Assembly (NCBI GenBank): GCA_963667715.1
Contig: OY763926.1
Span: forward strand, 1,798,001-1,862,000
Origin: JAFGDI01 sp963667715
GTDB taxonomy: Bacteria; Planctomycetota; Phycisphaerae; Sedimentisphaerales; SM23-30
Direction of reading: 5' to 3'
DNA: 64,000 nt
Part shown: piece by piece, positions 8,267-18,156 of the stretch
Numbering within the stretch: position 1 is the first letter of the stretch
Layout: every line of letters begins with the position of its first letter
Program-made: the position numbers and the translations under genes
The notes under the pieces: model-generated
Seen by the model: the letters and a program-made list of their open reading frames with translations, nothing else
Databases searched by the model: none
Told to the model about the DNA's origin: nothing

Positions 8267-10765
8267 ATGAGCTTAAAAGTTGTTAACTTATTAGTGTCGC
8301 TGTTGTTATGTGTAAGTGGAGTTCTGGCGTCAGATTTCCATGTTCCATCTACTGACTATCCTACTATTCAATCCGCTATCACCGCAGCGGCTAGTGGCGA
8401 TACTATCAGGCTTTCCGCTGGTAGCTATAATGAAACAGTTATCATGAAAAGTGGTGTTACGCTTATAGGTGAAGGTGCGGACTCGACAATATTAACTCGA
8501 GGTGCTGTTGATGACAGCATTGTAAGCTTTATAAATTGCAGCGAAACAACGACGGTCCAGGGTGTTCGTATATATGCTGGTAATTGCAATTATGGCGGGG
8601 GAGTCTATTCTCAGGATAGTAACGTTGTTGTTAATGAGTGTGAAATAATTGATTGTTATGCAGAACTTAGCGGAGGAGCCTTTTATTGCACTGGTTCTGG
8701 AGCATTAACTATATCTGACTGCTATATTGCACAAAATGGTTCTGAAAATGGCCCTGGAGCTATTCGCAGCAGCGGCGTAAATGTCTCAATTATCGATAGC
8801 GTAGTCACTGATAATCGAACTTATAATCATGAAGTAATGACCGGTGTTATTGTGGCCTATTCCGGAGCTGAATTATTTATCAGTGGTAGTTTTATCTGTG
8901 GTAATGACCCTGGTGTGATTATGGCTCAAACGATAGTCGACGCTGGTGATAATGATATCAACATGGCCGGTGAATGTACTGATTCCGACGGTGATGGAGT
9001 TTATGATTATTCAGATAACTGCATTAACACACCGAACGATCAAAGTGATAATGACGGTGACGGCATAGGTGATGTTTGCGATGATGACGATGACAATGAT
9101 GGTATTTTAGATATAAATGATAACTGCCCGTTTACAGCAAACGCCGATCAGCTTGATACTGACAATGATGGTATTGGAGATGTTTGCGATCTATGGCCTA
9201 ATGACCCAGATAACGACTTCGACGGCGACGGCATAAGTGGTGAGATAGATAATTGTCCAACTACACCTAATCCTGACCAGCTCGATAATGATAACGATGG
9301 TGAAGGTGATATATGCGATGAAGATGATGATAATGACGGTGTCCTTGATATTGATGACAACTGCCAGTTTACGCCAAATCCTGACCAGCTGGATAATGAT
9401 AACGATGGCGAGGGTGATATTTGCGATCCCGACGATGACAATGACGGCGTTCCTGACATTGATGATAATTGCCCATTGTCTGCTAACCCAGACCAGCTCG
9501 ACTCTGATGGAGACGGTGTTGCTGACGCTTGTGACAACTGCCCCGGTATAGCTAATCCAAATCAGCTTGACAGTGATAATGACGGCATTGGCGATTTCTG
9601 TGATGGTACTATTGTACCGGCAAATTCTGGGATACAATCCGCAATTGACGCCGCTAGTAACGGTGATACTCTTATTGTCATGCCGGGGACATATTACGAA
9701 AACCTTGACCTGAAAGGTAAAGCCATCACTCTCCGAAGTGTAGACCCTACTGACCCTGATATTGTATCTGCAACCATAATTGACGGCAGCTCTAGTGGTA
9801 GTGTTATTTCCTGTGTCAGTGGCGAAGCCAGAGATACTGTCATTAGTGGCTTTCTTATTACCAATGGTTCTGGCACTATGTATGACACTTATAATGAATA
9901 TTGTGGAGGTGGTATGTATATCAGTTCTTCATCACCCATTGTTAGTTACTGTGCTTTCAGTGGTATCTCAACTGGTTACGGTGCCGGTATTTTTTGTGAT
10001 TCATCCTCACCGGTAATTGATAATTGTACTTTCTATGATAACGCTGCTGAAGATGCCGGCGGAGGGGTGTATAATTTACGTGAATCTCCTCTAATATCCA
10101 ATTGCATTTTTACAAACAATACAGCAAATGGTGCTGGGGGAGGAATACGTAACTTAAGAGCTTCTGCTACGGTGAGAAATTGTACTTTTACTAATAATGT
10201 ATCGGGAGGCGTTGGAGGTGGGATAGACAGTCACTGTTTAGGTGGTAGTCCTACTATTATTGACTGTACCTTTAATGGTAATGTCTCTGAAAAAGGTGGT
10301 GCTATCTATAATATTTACAGTCCAAAGAGTATCAATAATTGTGTATTTACAGGCAATAGGGCTAATGAATCTGGTGGTGGAATTGGAAATATGAACTGCT
10401 CTACTGTTATAGAAAACTGTAAATTTAGTGGTAATTCAGCTCCAGATGGTGGCGGTGTGCATAATTACAGAGAATCATCACCAGCTATTAGAAACTGTGA
10501 TTTTATCGGAAATTCCGCTACTGGTCAGGGTGGTGCTATATGGAATGAAACTCGCAGCTATCCATATGTCAAAGATAGCTTCTTCTGTTCTAATTCACTT
10601 AGTGTAATTTTTGGGAGTTACGGCGATTTAGGTAATAATTCATTTTATGATATTTGCCCTCGTCCAGAGCCCCAGCCAGCATTATTCGGCGATAGCGACA
10701 ACGACGGCGATGTCGACCTGGCTGACTTTGCAGAGTTCGCAGCAAATTGGCTTGTAAATAACTAA
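8267..10765 (+). CDS. Exported beta-helix / thrombospondin-3 repeat protein with half-dockerin
   Basis: The 832-residue protein starts with a signal peptide (cleavage near VLASD). Domains in order: a short beta-helix segment (about 25-235) with Cys-rich rungs; seven or so calcium-binding TSP3 repeats (about 240-445; DNDGDGIGDVCD-type motifs); a second, longer right-handed beta-helix of the pectate-lyase type (about 450-800) made of NCxFxxNxA-GGGG rungs; and a C-terminal single EF-hand-like stretch GDSDNDGDVDLADFAEFAANWL. No catalytic residues can be assigned, so lyase, binding or structural roles all remain possible. It is a paralogue of the protein at 25384, sharing everything but the N-terminal module. 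An AAGG site precedes the ATG. Confidence 0.85.
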   Translation: MSLKVVNLLVSLLLCVSGVLASDFHVPSTDYPTIQSAITAAASGDTIRLSAGSYNETVIMKSGVTLIGEGADSTILTRGAVDDSIVSFINCSETTTVQGVRIYAGNCNYGGGVYSQDSNVVVNECEIIDCYAELSGGAFYCTGSGALTISDCYIAQNGSENGPGAIRSSGVNVSIIDSVVTDNRTYNHEVMTGVIVAYSGAELFISGSFICGNDPGVIMAQTIVDAGDNDINMAGECTDSDGDGVYDYSDNCINTPNDQSDNDGDGIGDVCDDDDDNDGILDINDNCPFTANADQLDTDNDGIGDVCDLWPNDPDNDFDGDGISGEIDNCPTTPNPDQLDNDNDGEGDICDEDDDNDGVLDIDDNCQFTPNPDQLDNDNDGEGDICDPDDDNDGVPDIDDNCPLSANPDQLDSDGDGVADACDNCPGIANPNQLDSDNDGIGDFCDGTIVPANSGIQSAIDAASNGDTLIVMPGTYYENLDLKGKAITLRSVDPTDPDIVSATIIDGSSSGSVISCVSGEARDTVISGFLITNGSGTMYDTYNEYCGGGMYISSSSPIVSYCAFSGISTGYGAGIFCDSSSPVIDNCTFYDNAAEDAGGGVYNLRESPLISNCIFTNNTANGAGGGIRNLRASATVRNCTFTNNVSGGVGGGIDSHCLGGSPTIIDCTFNGNVSEKGGAIYNIYSPKSINNCVFTGNRANESGGGIGNMNCSTVIENCKFSGNSAPDGGGVHNYRESSPAIRNCDFIGNSATGQGGAIWNETRSYPYVKDSFFCSNSLSVIFGSYGDLGNNSFYDICPRPEPQPALFGDSDNDGDVDLADFAEFAANWLVNN
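8980..9600 (+). repeat. Coding tandem repeats of the TSP3 region
   Basis: The TSP3 stretch is repetitive at DNA level too. Two adjacent 108-bp units (starting near 9272 and 9380) are nearly identical, including CCTGACCAGCT and GATAATGATAACGATGG. This suggests recent unit duplication and makes the region prone to length variation or misassembly. Confidence 0.7.
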
Positions 10766-11298
10766 CAATGAATATTCCGACATAAAAAGTCTTGTGATCC
10801 CTGCTATGGCTCTAATTGCCTTAATGTATTGCTATATATTAAGTTACGGTGAGTTAGACTGACTGTCGTCTCTGTTTGTCCTTGTTTCTAAAATGATATA
10901 TCATCATAAAACCAAATAGAAACATATAGATAATCTGTCTTGTATACCCAAATACCATAAATAATAATCACCAGCTCGGTTAGAATAGTAAAAAAATGGC
11001 TCTAACAGGGCAGTTTTCTCATCGCTACAATAGCTGGTAATATTTATGGTTAATAGATTTACCTTGCGGTCACTACTTAAATAAGTTATTATTCTACTTT
11101 GTTAGTTCAACACTTGATTTTGTATTTTTATGCTTTCTGATTGAATATAGTCGAAGCACGATGAAGGTGTTGCCATTTTGGCTTGGGTGGTTATTCAGAT
11201 ATCACAATAGCTAATTATTTCTGGTTTTGTATTCCAGTATGTCAGTGATGTGTGATTTCGATATTGAATAGTGCCGTAAAGATAAACAAGGATGTTTG
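10766..11298. other. Intergenic leader before the radical SAM cluster
   Basis: About 530 bp without a convincing gene or hairpin terminator. It must hold the promoter of the ten-gene cluster. TTGCCA near 11172 with TATTCA 16 bases on is a possible but weak sigma70-like pair. Confidence 0.35.
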
Positions 11299-12375
11299 AT
11301 GGCAAAAGATAAGTACAATATTGATAGTCATAAATTAATGTACCACCCGAAAGAGCTTGGTCAATGGCTTGCCGGCGATGATATTTATCCAATCTATATG
11401 GAAGTAAGCCCTGCTGGAGCCTGTAATCACAGGTGTATTTATTGTGCCCTCGATTTTATGGGATACCAGAATCGCAGGCTTGATACTGAACTTTTTAAAA
11501 CACGTCTTATCGAAATGGGTAAGCTTGGCCTGAAAAGCATTATGTATGCTGGCGAAGGCGAGCCTTTTCTACACCCTGACATGGCAGAGATAACCCGGGC
11601 TACTAAAGCTGCCGGGATCGATGTCGCATTCACTACCAATGCCGTTTTGTTCAAAGAAAATATTCAGGATATGGTGCTGGCTAATACCCAATGGCTAAAG
11701 GTGAGCATAAACGCTGGTACAGCTGAAACCTATGCTAAGATACATCAGACCAAGCCGGAAGATTTCCATAGAGTTGTTGATAATCTGACATCAGCAAATG
11801 CCCTTCGCAAGTCAAAAGGCTATAAATGTACCCTTGGTATGCAGATCTTATTATTACCTGATAATTGCAATGAGGTTAAGGACCTGGCTCAGCTGGCAAG
11901 ATCGATTGGAATGGATTATTTGGTGGTAAAACCTTATTCTCAACATCCCCAAAGTGAGACCAGATTGTATGAGGGTTTGACTTATAACGATTATATGTAT
12001 CTGGCTGATGAGCTTGAGCAGTTTGATTCAGATGATTTTAATGTTATCTTCAGGGTCAATGCGATGGAAAAAAATGATACAGGGGACAAAGACTACTGTC
12101 GGTGTATGGCTCTGCCGTTCTGGAGTTATATCGATTCTGGTGGTAATGTCTGGGGCTGTAGTATGTTTCTGGAACAGGATAGATTCAACTTGGGCAATAT
12201 CATGGAATCAAGTTTTGAAGATATCTGGAATAGTAAGAAACGTAAGGATCTGATGCAGTGGATAAATGAGGGGGATTTTGATGTGAAAAAGTGCAGGTTA
12301 AATTGTCGAATGGATGAGATTAACCGGTATTTGTGGGGATTGAAAAATCCACCGAGTCACGTTAATTTTATTTGA
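11299..12375 (+). CDS. Radical SAM/SPASM domain protein 1
   Basis: The protein has 358 residues. The radical SAM cluster motif is CNHRCIYC, about 40 residues in, followed by the GEGEPFLHPD segment that contacts the methionine of SAM. The C-terminal SPASM region has the usual Cys set (YCRCMALPFW, GNVWGCSMF, KKCRLNC) for auxiliary iron-sulfur clusters, plus LGNIMESSFEDIW. It therefore probably abstracts a hydrogen from a sugar or peptide substrate. The ATG at 11299 is preferred because AAGGA lies six bases upstream. It is the first gene of the cluster. The substrate is unknown, and the two other SPASM proteins in the cluster are not close copies of it. Confidence 0.87.
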   Translation: MAKDKYNIDSHKLMYHPKELGQWLAGDDIYPIYMEVSPAGACNHRCIYCALDFMGYQNRRLDTELFKTRLIEMGKLGLKSIMYAGEGEPFLHPDMAEITRATKAAGIDVAFTTNAVLFKENIQDMVLANTQWLKVSINAGTAETYAKIHQTKPEDFHRVVDNLTSANALRKSKGYKCTLGMQILLLPDNCNEVKDLAQLARSIGMDYLVVKPYSQHPQSETRLYEGLTYNDYMYLADELEQFDSDDFNVIFRVNAMEKNDTGDKDYCRCMALPFWSYIDSGGNVWGCSMFLEQDRFNLGNIMESSFEDIWNSKKRKDLMQWINEGDFDVKKCRLNCRMDEINRYLWGLKNPPSHVNFI

Positions 12376-12434
12376 TTCAAGCTGTGGCCTTTCAGTCAGT
12401 TTGAGTATTTGTTTAGCATGGATGTGTTTGCAAA

Positions 12435-13235
12435 ATGGATTTAATAAATATAATAGAGAAAAGAGCTCTCTCGATTAGACGCAATATTATCAATGTTGCC
12501 GCTCTGAGTAAAACTGCCCATGTGGGCTCATCGCTTTCTTGTGTTGATATTCTTGCCAGTTGCTATTTCGGCATACTTAATATAGATAAAAATAATTGGG
12601 ATAACAGAGATATCTTTATTCTAAGTAAAGGCCATGCGGCATTATGTCTTTATTGCAGTCTTTACGAGAAAGGCTTGCTCAGCCTGGAACAGTTGGAAGG
12701 TTATATGCAGAATAATGGCACTTTACCTGCTCATCTGGACAGGTTTTGTGCTGATGGTATTGAAGTATCCGCTGGTTCACTTGGCCATGGCTTTAATATT
12801 GGGCTGGGGATGGCGTATAGCTATAAACTTAGCGGTGATCCTCGAAAAGTTATTGCCGTTATTGGTGATGGCGAAAATCAGGAAGGAAGTATTTGGGAAG
12901 GTGCTTTATTTTCCGCTGGTTATGGGTTAGATAATTTTACTGTCTTTGTCGATCATAACAATTTACAGGGCTATGGCCGACCGCTCGAAATATGTGCATA
13001 TGCAGATATTGTGAAAAAGTGGCAGAGTTTTGGCTGGGATACTATTTCCGTTGATGGACATAATATCTCTGAAATCCTTGATGCCTTTAACGCCAGAGGC
13101 AACGGTAAGCCAAGGGCTGTTATCTGCAATACAACCAAAGGTAAAGGTGTTTCTTTTATGGAAGATGAGCTTAAATGGCATTATTACATCGTAACTGAGG
13201 AGCTAAAAGAAAAGGCCTTGGAGGAGCTGGTTTAA
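12435..13235 (+). CDS. Transketolase, N-terminal subunit
   Basis: This 266-residue protein is the thiamine-diphosphate-binding half of a split transketolase. It has the N-terminal histidine motif in SKTAHVGSSLSCVDIL, SKGHAALCLYCSLYEKG, and the ThDP/Mg motif GDGENQEGSIWEGALF (about 145-160) ending in DHNNLQGYG. The C-terminal half is the next gene, 4 bp away. Split transketolases occur both in pentose phosphate metabolism and as dedicated two-carbon transferases in natural-product and surface-sugar clusters. The setting favours the second use, for example adding a ketol unit to a keto-sugar. Confidence 0.9.
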   Translation: MDLINIIEKRALSIRRNIINVAALSKTAHVGSSLSCVDILASCYFGILNIDKNNWDNRDIFILSKGHAALCLYCSLYEKGLLSLEQLEGYMQNNGTLPAHLDRFCADGIEVSAGSLGHGFNIGLGMAYSYKLSGDPRKVIAVIGDGENQEGSIWEGALFSAGYGLDNFTVFVDHNNLQGYGRPLEICAYADIVKKWQSFGWDTISVDGHNISEILDAFNARGNGKPRAVICNTTKGKGVSFMEDELKWHYYIVTEELKEKALEELV

Positions 13236-13239
13236 GGTT

Positions 13240-14139
13240 ATGAGAAACAGTACAATAAACCATCTGAAAGAATACGCTCTGCAGGATGACAATATATTTG
13301 TCATTGCCGGTGATGGCGGCTATGGTGTTTTAGACAGTTTTCAGCAGCAAATGCCAAAGCAGTATCTGAATATGGGAATAGCTGAGCAGAATACTATTGG
13401 ATTTGCTGCGGGAATGGCTATGACCGGTCGTAAAGTATTTGTTTATAATATCACTCCTTTTGTCTTATATCGATGTTATGAACAGGTGAGAAATGATATA
13501 TGCTACCAAAAGCTTCCAGTTGTTTTGATCGGCATTGGCAGTGGATTGGCATATGCTCCTGGGGGGATGACTCATTATTCAGTTGAAGATATTGCTCTTG
13601 CCAGAACAATGCCAGGGCTCGATATTATTTCTCCGGCAGATCCCTTTGAAGCCAAAGCGGCAATAGATTATGTGATAACCAGTGAAAAGCCTGCTTTTAT
13701 CCGGATTGCACGTGGTGGAGAGCCGGAAATATATGATGAAAAGGTAGCGGATATTACCAAACCTGTACTTATAAATAAAGGCTCTGCTACGGCCCTGATA
13801 TTTCATGGTGCTGTCTCAGTTGAAGTGATGAAAGCATTAGAGCTGGCAGAGGTAAAACCTACAGTTATATCTGTTCCGATGGTCTCCCCGCTTGATTTTG
13901 TTGCTTTAGAACAAATGCTCGACAATGTAAATCAGATAATTACTGTTGAAGAACATTATGTTGTCGGCGGCTTGGGAACAATAATAGGGGAGTGGGTACT
14001 CGATAATTGCAAACCATATAAGCTAAAGAAACTTGGGGTTTCATACGATTTCATTCATCATGTGAAAAATAATGATGGAATGAGGCAGTTTTTTGGTATG
14101 AATTCTGAGTCATTACTGAAAATCATCAATAATAACTAA
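13240..14139 (+). CDS. Transketolase, C-terminal subunit
   Basis: The 299-residue partner of the preceding gene carries the pyrimidine-binding and C-terminal domains. IAEQNTIGFAAGMAMTGRKVFVY includes the glutamate that activates thiamine diphosphate, followed by the APGGMTHYSVEDIALARTMPG and SPADPFEA segments seen in transketolase C and DXP-synthase-like subunits. The start overlaps the ribosome site inside the end of the previous gene, which implies translational coupling and a two-subunit enzyme. Confidence 0.9.
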   Translation: MRNSTINHLKEYALQDDNIFVIAGDGGYGVLDSFQQQMPKQYLNMGIAEQNTIGFAAGMAMTGRKVFVYNITPFVLYRCYEQVRNDICYQKLPVVLIGIGSGLAYAPGGMTHYSVEDIALARTMPGLDIISPADPFEAKAAIDYVITSEKPAFIRIARGGEPEIYDEKVADITKPVLINKGSATALIFHGAVSVEVMKALELAEVKPTVISVPMVSPLDFVALEQMLDNVNQIITVEEHYVVGGLGTIIGEWVLDNCKPYKLKKLGVSYDFIHHVKNNDGMRQFFGMNSESLLKIINNN

Positions 14140-14177
14140 AACTGACTTTGTGTAGTCTGATTAAGTAAGGTAATAAA

Positions 14178-14840
14178 ATGGGACAGCTGCTGAATATTGT
14201 TAATCCTTTACATAAAAGAACCAGTCGCGACTATATTTCACGAATGGTAGATGAAAAAGTCTACTGTATGGGAGTTGCCAAAGAGTATGAGGCCGACTAC
14301 TGGGACGGCGACAGGCGTTTTGGCTATGGCGGCTATAATTATGATGGCAGATGGTCAGTAGTGGCCGCAGCCCTGATAGAAAGATTTTCCTTAAAGGATG
14401 GTTGCCGTATTCTTGATTTTGGCTGCGGCAAGGGCTTTTTGCTATATGAATTTAAGAAGCTGCTGCCCAATGCTGAAGTAGTTGGTTTTGATATTTCAAA
14501 ACATGCAATAGAAAATGCAAAGCCGGAGATCAAGGATTCTCTGTTTGTCGCTGACGGCCGCGAGAAGCTTGATTTCGATGACAACTCATTTGATTTGGTG
14601 ATTTCATTAGGTGTATTGCATAATTTTAAAAACTTTGAGCTTTCTTTTGCTCTCACTGAGATCGAACGAATAGGTAAGCATAAATATATTATGACCGAAA
14701 GTTTTAAGAATGATCAGGAATTGTTTAATTTACAGTGCTGGGCTTTGACTTGTGCGTCCTTTATGATGCCGGATGAATGGGAATGGTTTTTTCAGCAGAG
14801 TGGTTATACCGGTGACTACGAGTTTATATATTTTGAATAA
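14178..14840 (+). CDS. Class I SAM-dependent methyltransferase
   Basis: The 220-residue protein has a Rossmann-type SAM site: RILDFGCGKGFLLYEF (glycine-rich loop, about 78-93), an acidic end of strand 2 in VVGFDISKHAIENA, and FDLVISLGVLHNF as motif IV/post-I. No membrane segment or signal. AAGG lies upstream of the ATG. Within the cluster it probably methylates the sugar, or an intermediate made by the radical SAM enzymes. The methyl acceptor atom cannot be predicted. Confidence 0.85.
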   Translation: MGQLLNIVNPLHKRTSRDYISRMVDEKVYCMGVAKEYEADYWDGDRRFGYGGYNYDGRWSVVAAALIERFSLKDGCRILDFGCGKGFLLYEFKKLLPNAEVVGFDISKHAIENAKPEIKDSLFVADGREKLDFDDNSFDLVISLGVLHNFKNFELSFALTEIERIGKHKYIMTESFKNDQELFNLQCWALTCASFMMPDEWEWFFQQSGYTGDYEFIYFE

Positions 14841-14852
14841 GGTGAATTGATT

Positions 14853-15926
14853 TTGGGTCAGAAATTATATACAAGATATAAAATATTTCATTATAAAGAT
14901 AAGCTTGATTCTCTGAGCAGGGAAACTGATACTATCCTGCCTCCCTTACATATCCGTATAAAGCCGACTAATGCCTGCAATCATAACTGCAACTATTGTG
15001 CTTATCGGGTGGATGCTCTTCAGCTTGGTTGTGATATGAACGTGCGTGATAGTATCCCTCGTGAGAAGATGTCTGAGATAATAGATGATATTGTCGATAT
15101 GGGTGTTAAGGCTGTAACTTTTAGTGGTGGTGGAGAACCATTTTGTTACCCTTATCTCATTGATACAGTTAAGAAACTGGCGGACAGCCCTATTAAATTC
15201 GCATCCTTGACAAATGGCGGGTTGCTTGCTGGTGAAGTGGCGGAAATATTTGCCCATAAAGGGACCTGGCTGAGGGTCTCAATTGATGGCTATGATGGCC
15301 CCAGCTATGCAAAATACCGCGGTGTTTCTGAAAAAGAATTTGACAAGGTAATTGGCAATTTAAGAGCTTTTAAAGCTTTTAATGGCGGTTGTTATACCGG
15401 TGCCAGTGTTATTATTGACGAAAACAATGCTGCTCATGTATATGAGCTTGTAAGTTTATTAAAAGATACAGGGCTCGATAGTGTTAAACTCTCCGGCTGT
15501 GTGGTTGCCAACGAAGGCCAGCTAAATAATCAATATCATCAAAAGTTCTGGTCTGTAGCCAGAGGTGAAATTGAAAAGGTGATGAATAACCTTCCTGATG
15601 ATGGCTTTGAAGTCTATGATACATATCATCTCCTTTCTGATAAATTTGCGAAGAATTACAATTGGTGCCCATATATGCAAATATTATCGGTGATTGGTGC
15701 TGATCTCAATGTCTATACATGTCAGGATAAGGCATATAATCTGACTGATGGCGTGGTGGGCAGTATAAAAGATCAGAGTTTCAAAGACTTCTGGATGAAT
15801 AATAAAGAGAAGTTTTATAATATTGATCCTTCGGTTAACTGTAATCATCATTGTGTGTCCAATGATAAGAATAAAATGCTATTAGAGTATCTGGAAGCAG
15901 ACAGAGAACATCTCGCTTTTGTTTGA
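14853..15926 (+). CDS. Radical SAM/SPASM domain protein 2
   Basis: About 357 residues. The SAM cluster motif is CNHNCNYC, with TFSGGGEPFCYP behind it, and a C-terminal SPASM set in WCPYMQIL, VYTCQDKAYN and CNHHCVSN. I prefer the TTG at 14853 over the TTG at 14847, because AAGGTG ends eight bases before it. The N-terminus then reads MGQK, like the MGQ start of the preceding gene. It follows the methyltransferase almost directly and is surely co-transcribed. Function inside the cluster is unknown. Confidence 0.85.
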   Translation: MGQKLYTRYKIFHYKDKLDSLSRETDTILPPLHIRIKPTNACNHNCNYCAYRVDALQLGCDMNVRDSIPREKMSEIIDDIVDMGVKAVTFSGGGEPFCYPYLIDTVKKLADSPIKFASLTNGGLLAGEVAEIFAHKGTWLRVSIDGYDGPSYAKYRGVSEKEFDKVIGNLRAFKAFNGGCYTGASVIIDENNAAHVYELVSLLKDTGLDSVKLSGCVVANEGQLNNQYHQKFWSVARGEIEKVMNNLPDDGFEVYDTYHLLSDKFAKNYNWCPYMQILSVIGADLNVYTCQDKAYNLTDGVVGSIKDQSFKDFWMNNKEKFYNIDPSVNCNHHCVSNDKNKMLLEYLEADREHLAFV

Positions 15927-15972
15927 TATAGTATTTTCTGAGGTTCCTTAATTCTTGATAAAGGAGATAAGT

Positions 15973-18156
15973 TTGAGCTCAACGGTGTTAGAAGAACAAG
16001 ATCTTATTGCCATGATTTCTTTATTATCTGAAGGGAAAATGGACGAACTTGCTGCTGCTGCAGAGTCTCTGGCTTCCCAGGCAACGACAGAACTGGAAAC
16101 TATACTCGCTGAAGTTCTTTTGGCATGGGCCAACAAAGATGATATTAAGGCCGTTGAACTGTTATATACTTTGAGCCGGGATAATATCGTACCGCAGGAT
16201 CATTTTTGTAAAAAAATATTACTGCCGGACTGGGTTCTATCTCAGTTGAAAATTCCGCTTCGGCATAATCCGGCTTATAAGTCAATTTTCCAAAATTTCA
16301 GGGGAAATTTAAGAGCATTAAAGAAAGTTGATCCAGAACTGGCAGCTAATATTGATAAGGCAGCAATGCCACCCGATATCATGCTGGTTTACACCTGGGA
16401 TGGGCTAACTGGTTTTGATGTAACTAATAAGATATTACTTGTTCTGTCAAATGAAGAATTAAACGTTCTTGACCCAGTGTGTGATGAGAGGGATAGTGTT
16501 GGGTTTGCCGGGGTTAAGCGGGCTGCACCTGTTTTTTACTGCTTAGAACGCCAGCATGAAGGTTTTCTCGGCATGACCAGGTCCCATTATGTTCTGGAAG
16601 ATGATATTAGCATACTCAGATATTTCTTTTGCCTGTATGACTTTGCAAAGTATATACCCACCAGAGAACTGCTGATATTTGGCGGTGAAGGCTGGGATGA
16701 ACATTTGCTCAATTTTGCTCGAGACGGCTATTATATGCTCCCAAGATCTTTAGTTCTGGATACTGACGGCAGGTATGATGCTAAAATCAAAGAAATAAAT
16801 TGCAAGATTATGGAATTCCATAACTCTGCTAAGGAAAAAGTCTTTTCGTATTATCGATCTGATGAATTTAAACAACGACAACGCAAAATAGTCAGAGGTG
16901 AGTTAAAACCCCGAGTTTTGTTTGTTACTTGCCGCTGGACAACTTTTCTTAAATATGCAGCGAAAGATTTCCAGATCGCTTTTGAAAATAATGGTTGTCA
17001 GACAAGCTATGTTATAGAAACTGACGATGTGCAGAATCTCTCGACCATATCTTATTTTAATGAATTGATAAATTTTAAGCCTGATGTACTTTTTGCAGTA
17101 AGCCATGCCAGACCGTCCTATTCTTTTCTACCTAAAGAGCTGCCGTTCATATCTGATATTCAGGACAGATGCGGCAAGTTGAATGAAATAATGGACATTA
17201 AGGATTACTATAGCCCCCAGGATCTTTATGTTTGTATATCTCCTGCTTATGCAAAGTATATATCCGGTAAAAATGTTCCTGACTCTCAAATCCTTATCTG
17301 GCCTATGCCTGCACCGGGTACATTATTTTACCCGCTACCTGAAGATCAGGTTGTTAATCAACGTTACATTTCTGACGTTAGTTTTGTTAAACATTGCAAT
17401 GGCTGGCACATGGACGTGATGGATACTTTTTTAAAGAAGCTAAGGGAATCGAGCAAGTCTGTAGAGACTTCTAATGCTCTGGCGATGTTCTTTGACGATA
17501 TCCATGGCTTATACGCCAAGGCAGGGACAAAAAGAATTTATGAAGATGATATCGTTGAATCTGCAGTAAAATCTTTTGCTGTAAACTCTGAAGTTGATGT
17601 CGATAAGATGCATTTCTTGAGGTACTATTGTCATATGTATTATGTTAGTCCTTTCTCGGATATGTGGAGAGGACAGTTTATTGAAGCTCTTGCTAATGCT
17701 GGGCTTGATTTGGCTTTATATGGTAATGGCTGGGATAAATACCCTGCGCTTTCCAGATTCGCCCGCGGCGGTGTGAATCGTGAGAAAGAATTAAATTATG
17801 TGTATAATCATTCAAAGGTAAATTTAATGATTAGTCAGGTTGCAACTCTGCATGTAAGAATTGCTGAATGTGGTATGGCAAACGCTTTCATTATCATCGC
17901 TGATCATTCTCCGGATAAAGATTGGGGACCTGCCAGAGAGTATTATCAGGAGGGGAAAGAGGTGGTCTTTTTCGATGATTGTAATGATTTGATTGATAAG
18001 GTTCGCTATTATACTGAACATGAACAGGAGCGAAAGGATATAGCTGATAATTTACGGAAGAAGGTCTTGGCTACTATGAGTTGTGATTCTGTTGTTAAAA
18101 TGATTTTGGAAAAGTGGCAGGAGCTTCTGGTTGCAGTAGGGGGCGAAAATGCTTGA
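15973..18156 (+). CDS. CgeB-like glycosyltransferase (large, two-part)
   Basis: The TTG at 15973 has AAGGAG six bases upstream, so I take it as start rather than the TTG at 15955; this gives 727 residues. The first 100 residues are helical and repeat-like. The middle (about 300-460) resembles the N-terminal half of CgeB/DUF3880 glycosyltransferases (RVLFVTCRWTTFLKYAA, FISDIQDRCG). The C-terminal part has the nucleotide-sugar-site pattern of glyco_trans_1_2: HSKVNLMISQVATLHVRIAE followed by GMANAFIII and EGKEVVFFDD. It probably transfers the sugar made by this cluster to a protein or polysaccharide. It overlaps the next gene by 8 bp. Confidence 0.7.
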   Translation: MSSTVLEEQDLIAMISLLSEGKMDELAAAAESLASQATTELETILAEVLLAWANKDDIKAVELLYTLSRDNIVPQDHFCKKILLPDWVLSQLKIPLRHNPAYKSIFQNFRGNLRALKKVDPELAANIDKAAMPPDIMLVYTWDGLTGFDVTNKILLVLSNEELNVLDPVCDERDSVGFAGVKRAAPVFYCLERQHEGFLGMTRSHYVLEDDISILRYFFCLYDFAKYIPTRELLIFGGEGWDEHLLNFARDGYYMLPRSLVLDTDGRYDAKIKEINCKIMEFHNSAKEKVFSYYRSDEFKQRQRKIVRGELKPRVLFVTCRWTTFLKYAAKDFQIAFENNGCQTSYVIETDDVQNLSTISYFNELINFKPDVLFAVSHARPSYSFLPKELPFISDIQDRCGKLNEIMDIKDYYSPQDLYVCISPAYAKYISGKNVPDSQILIWPMPAPGTLFYPLPEDQVVNQRYISDVSFVKHCNGWHMDVMDTFLKKLRESSKSVETSNALAMFFDDIHGLYAKAGTKRIYEDDIVESAVKSFAVNSEVDVDKMHFLRYYCHMYYVSPFSDMWRGQFIEALANAGLDLALYGNGWDKYPALSRFARGGVNREKELNYVYNHSKVNLMISQVATLHVRIAECGMANAFIIIADHSPDKDWGPAREYYQEGKEVVFFDDCNDLIDKVRYYTEHEQERKDIADNLRKKVLATMSCDSVVKMILEKWQELLVAVGGENA

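Noticed and set aside
9148..9637. Two long minus-strand reading frames (129 and 148 codons) opposite the TSP3 repeats
   Set aside because: They are shadows of the low-complexity Asp/Gly-rich coding repeats; their products are Ser/Pro or Ile/Val runs and they lack ribosome sites.
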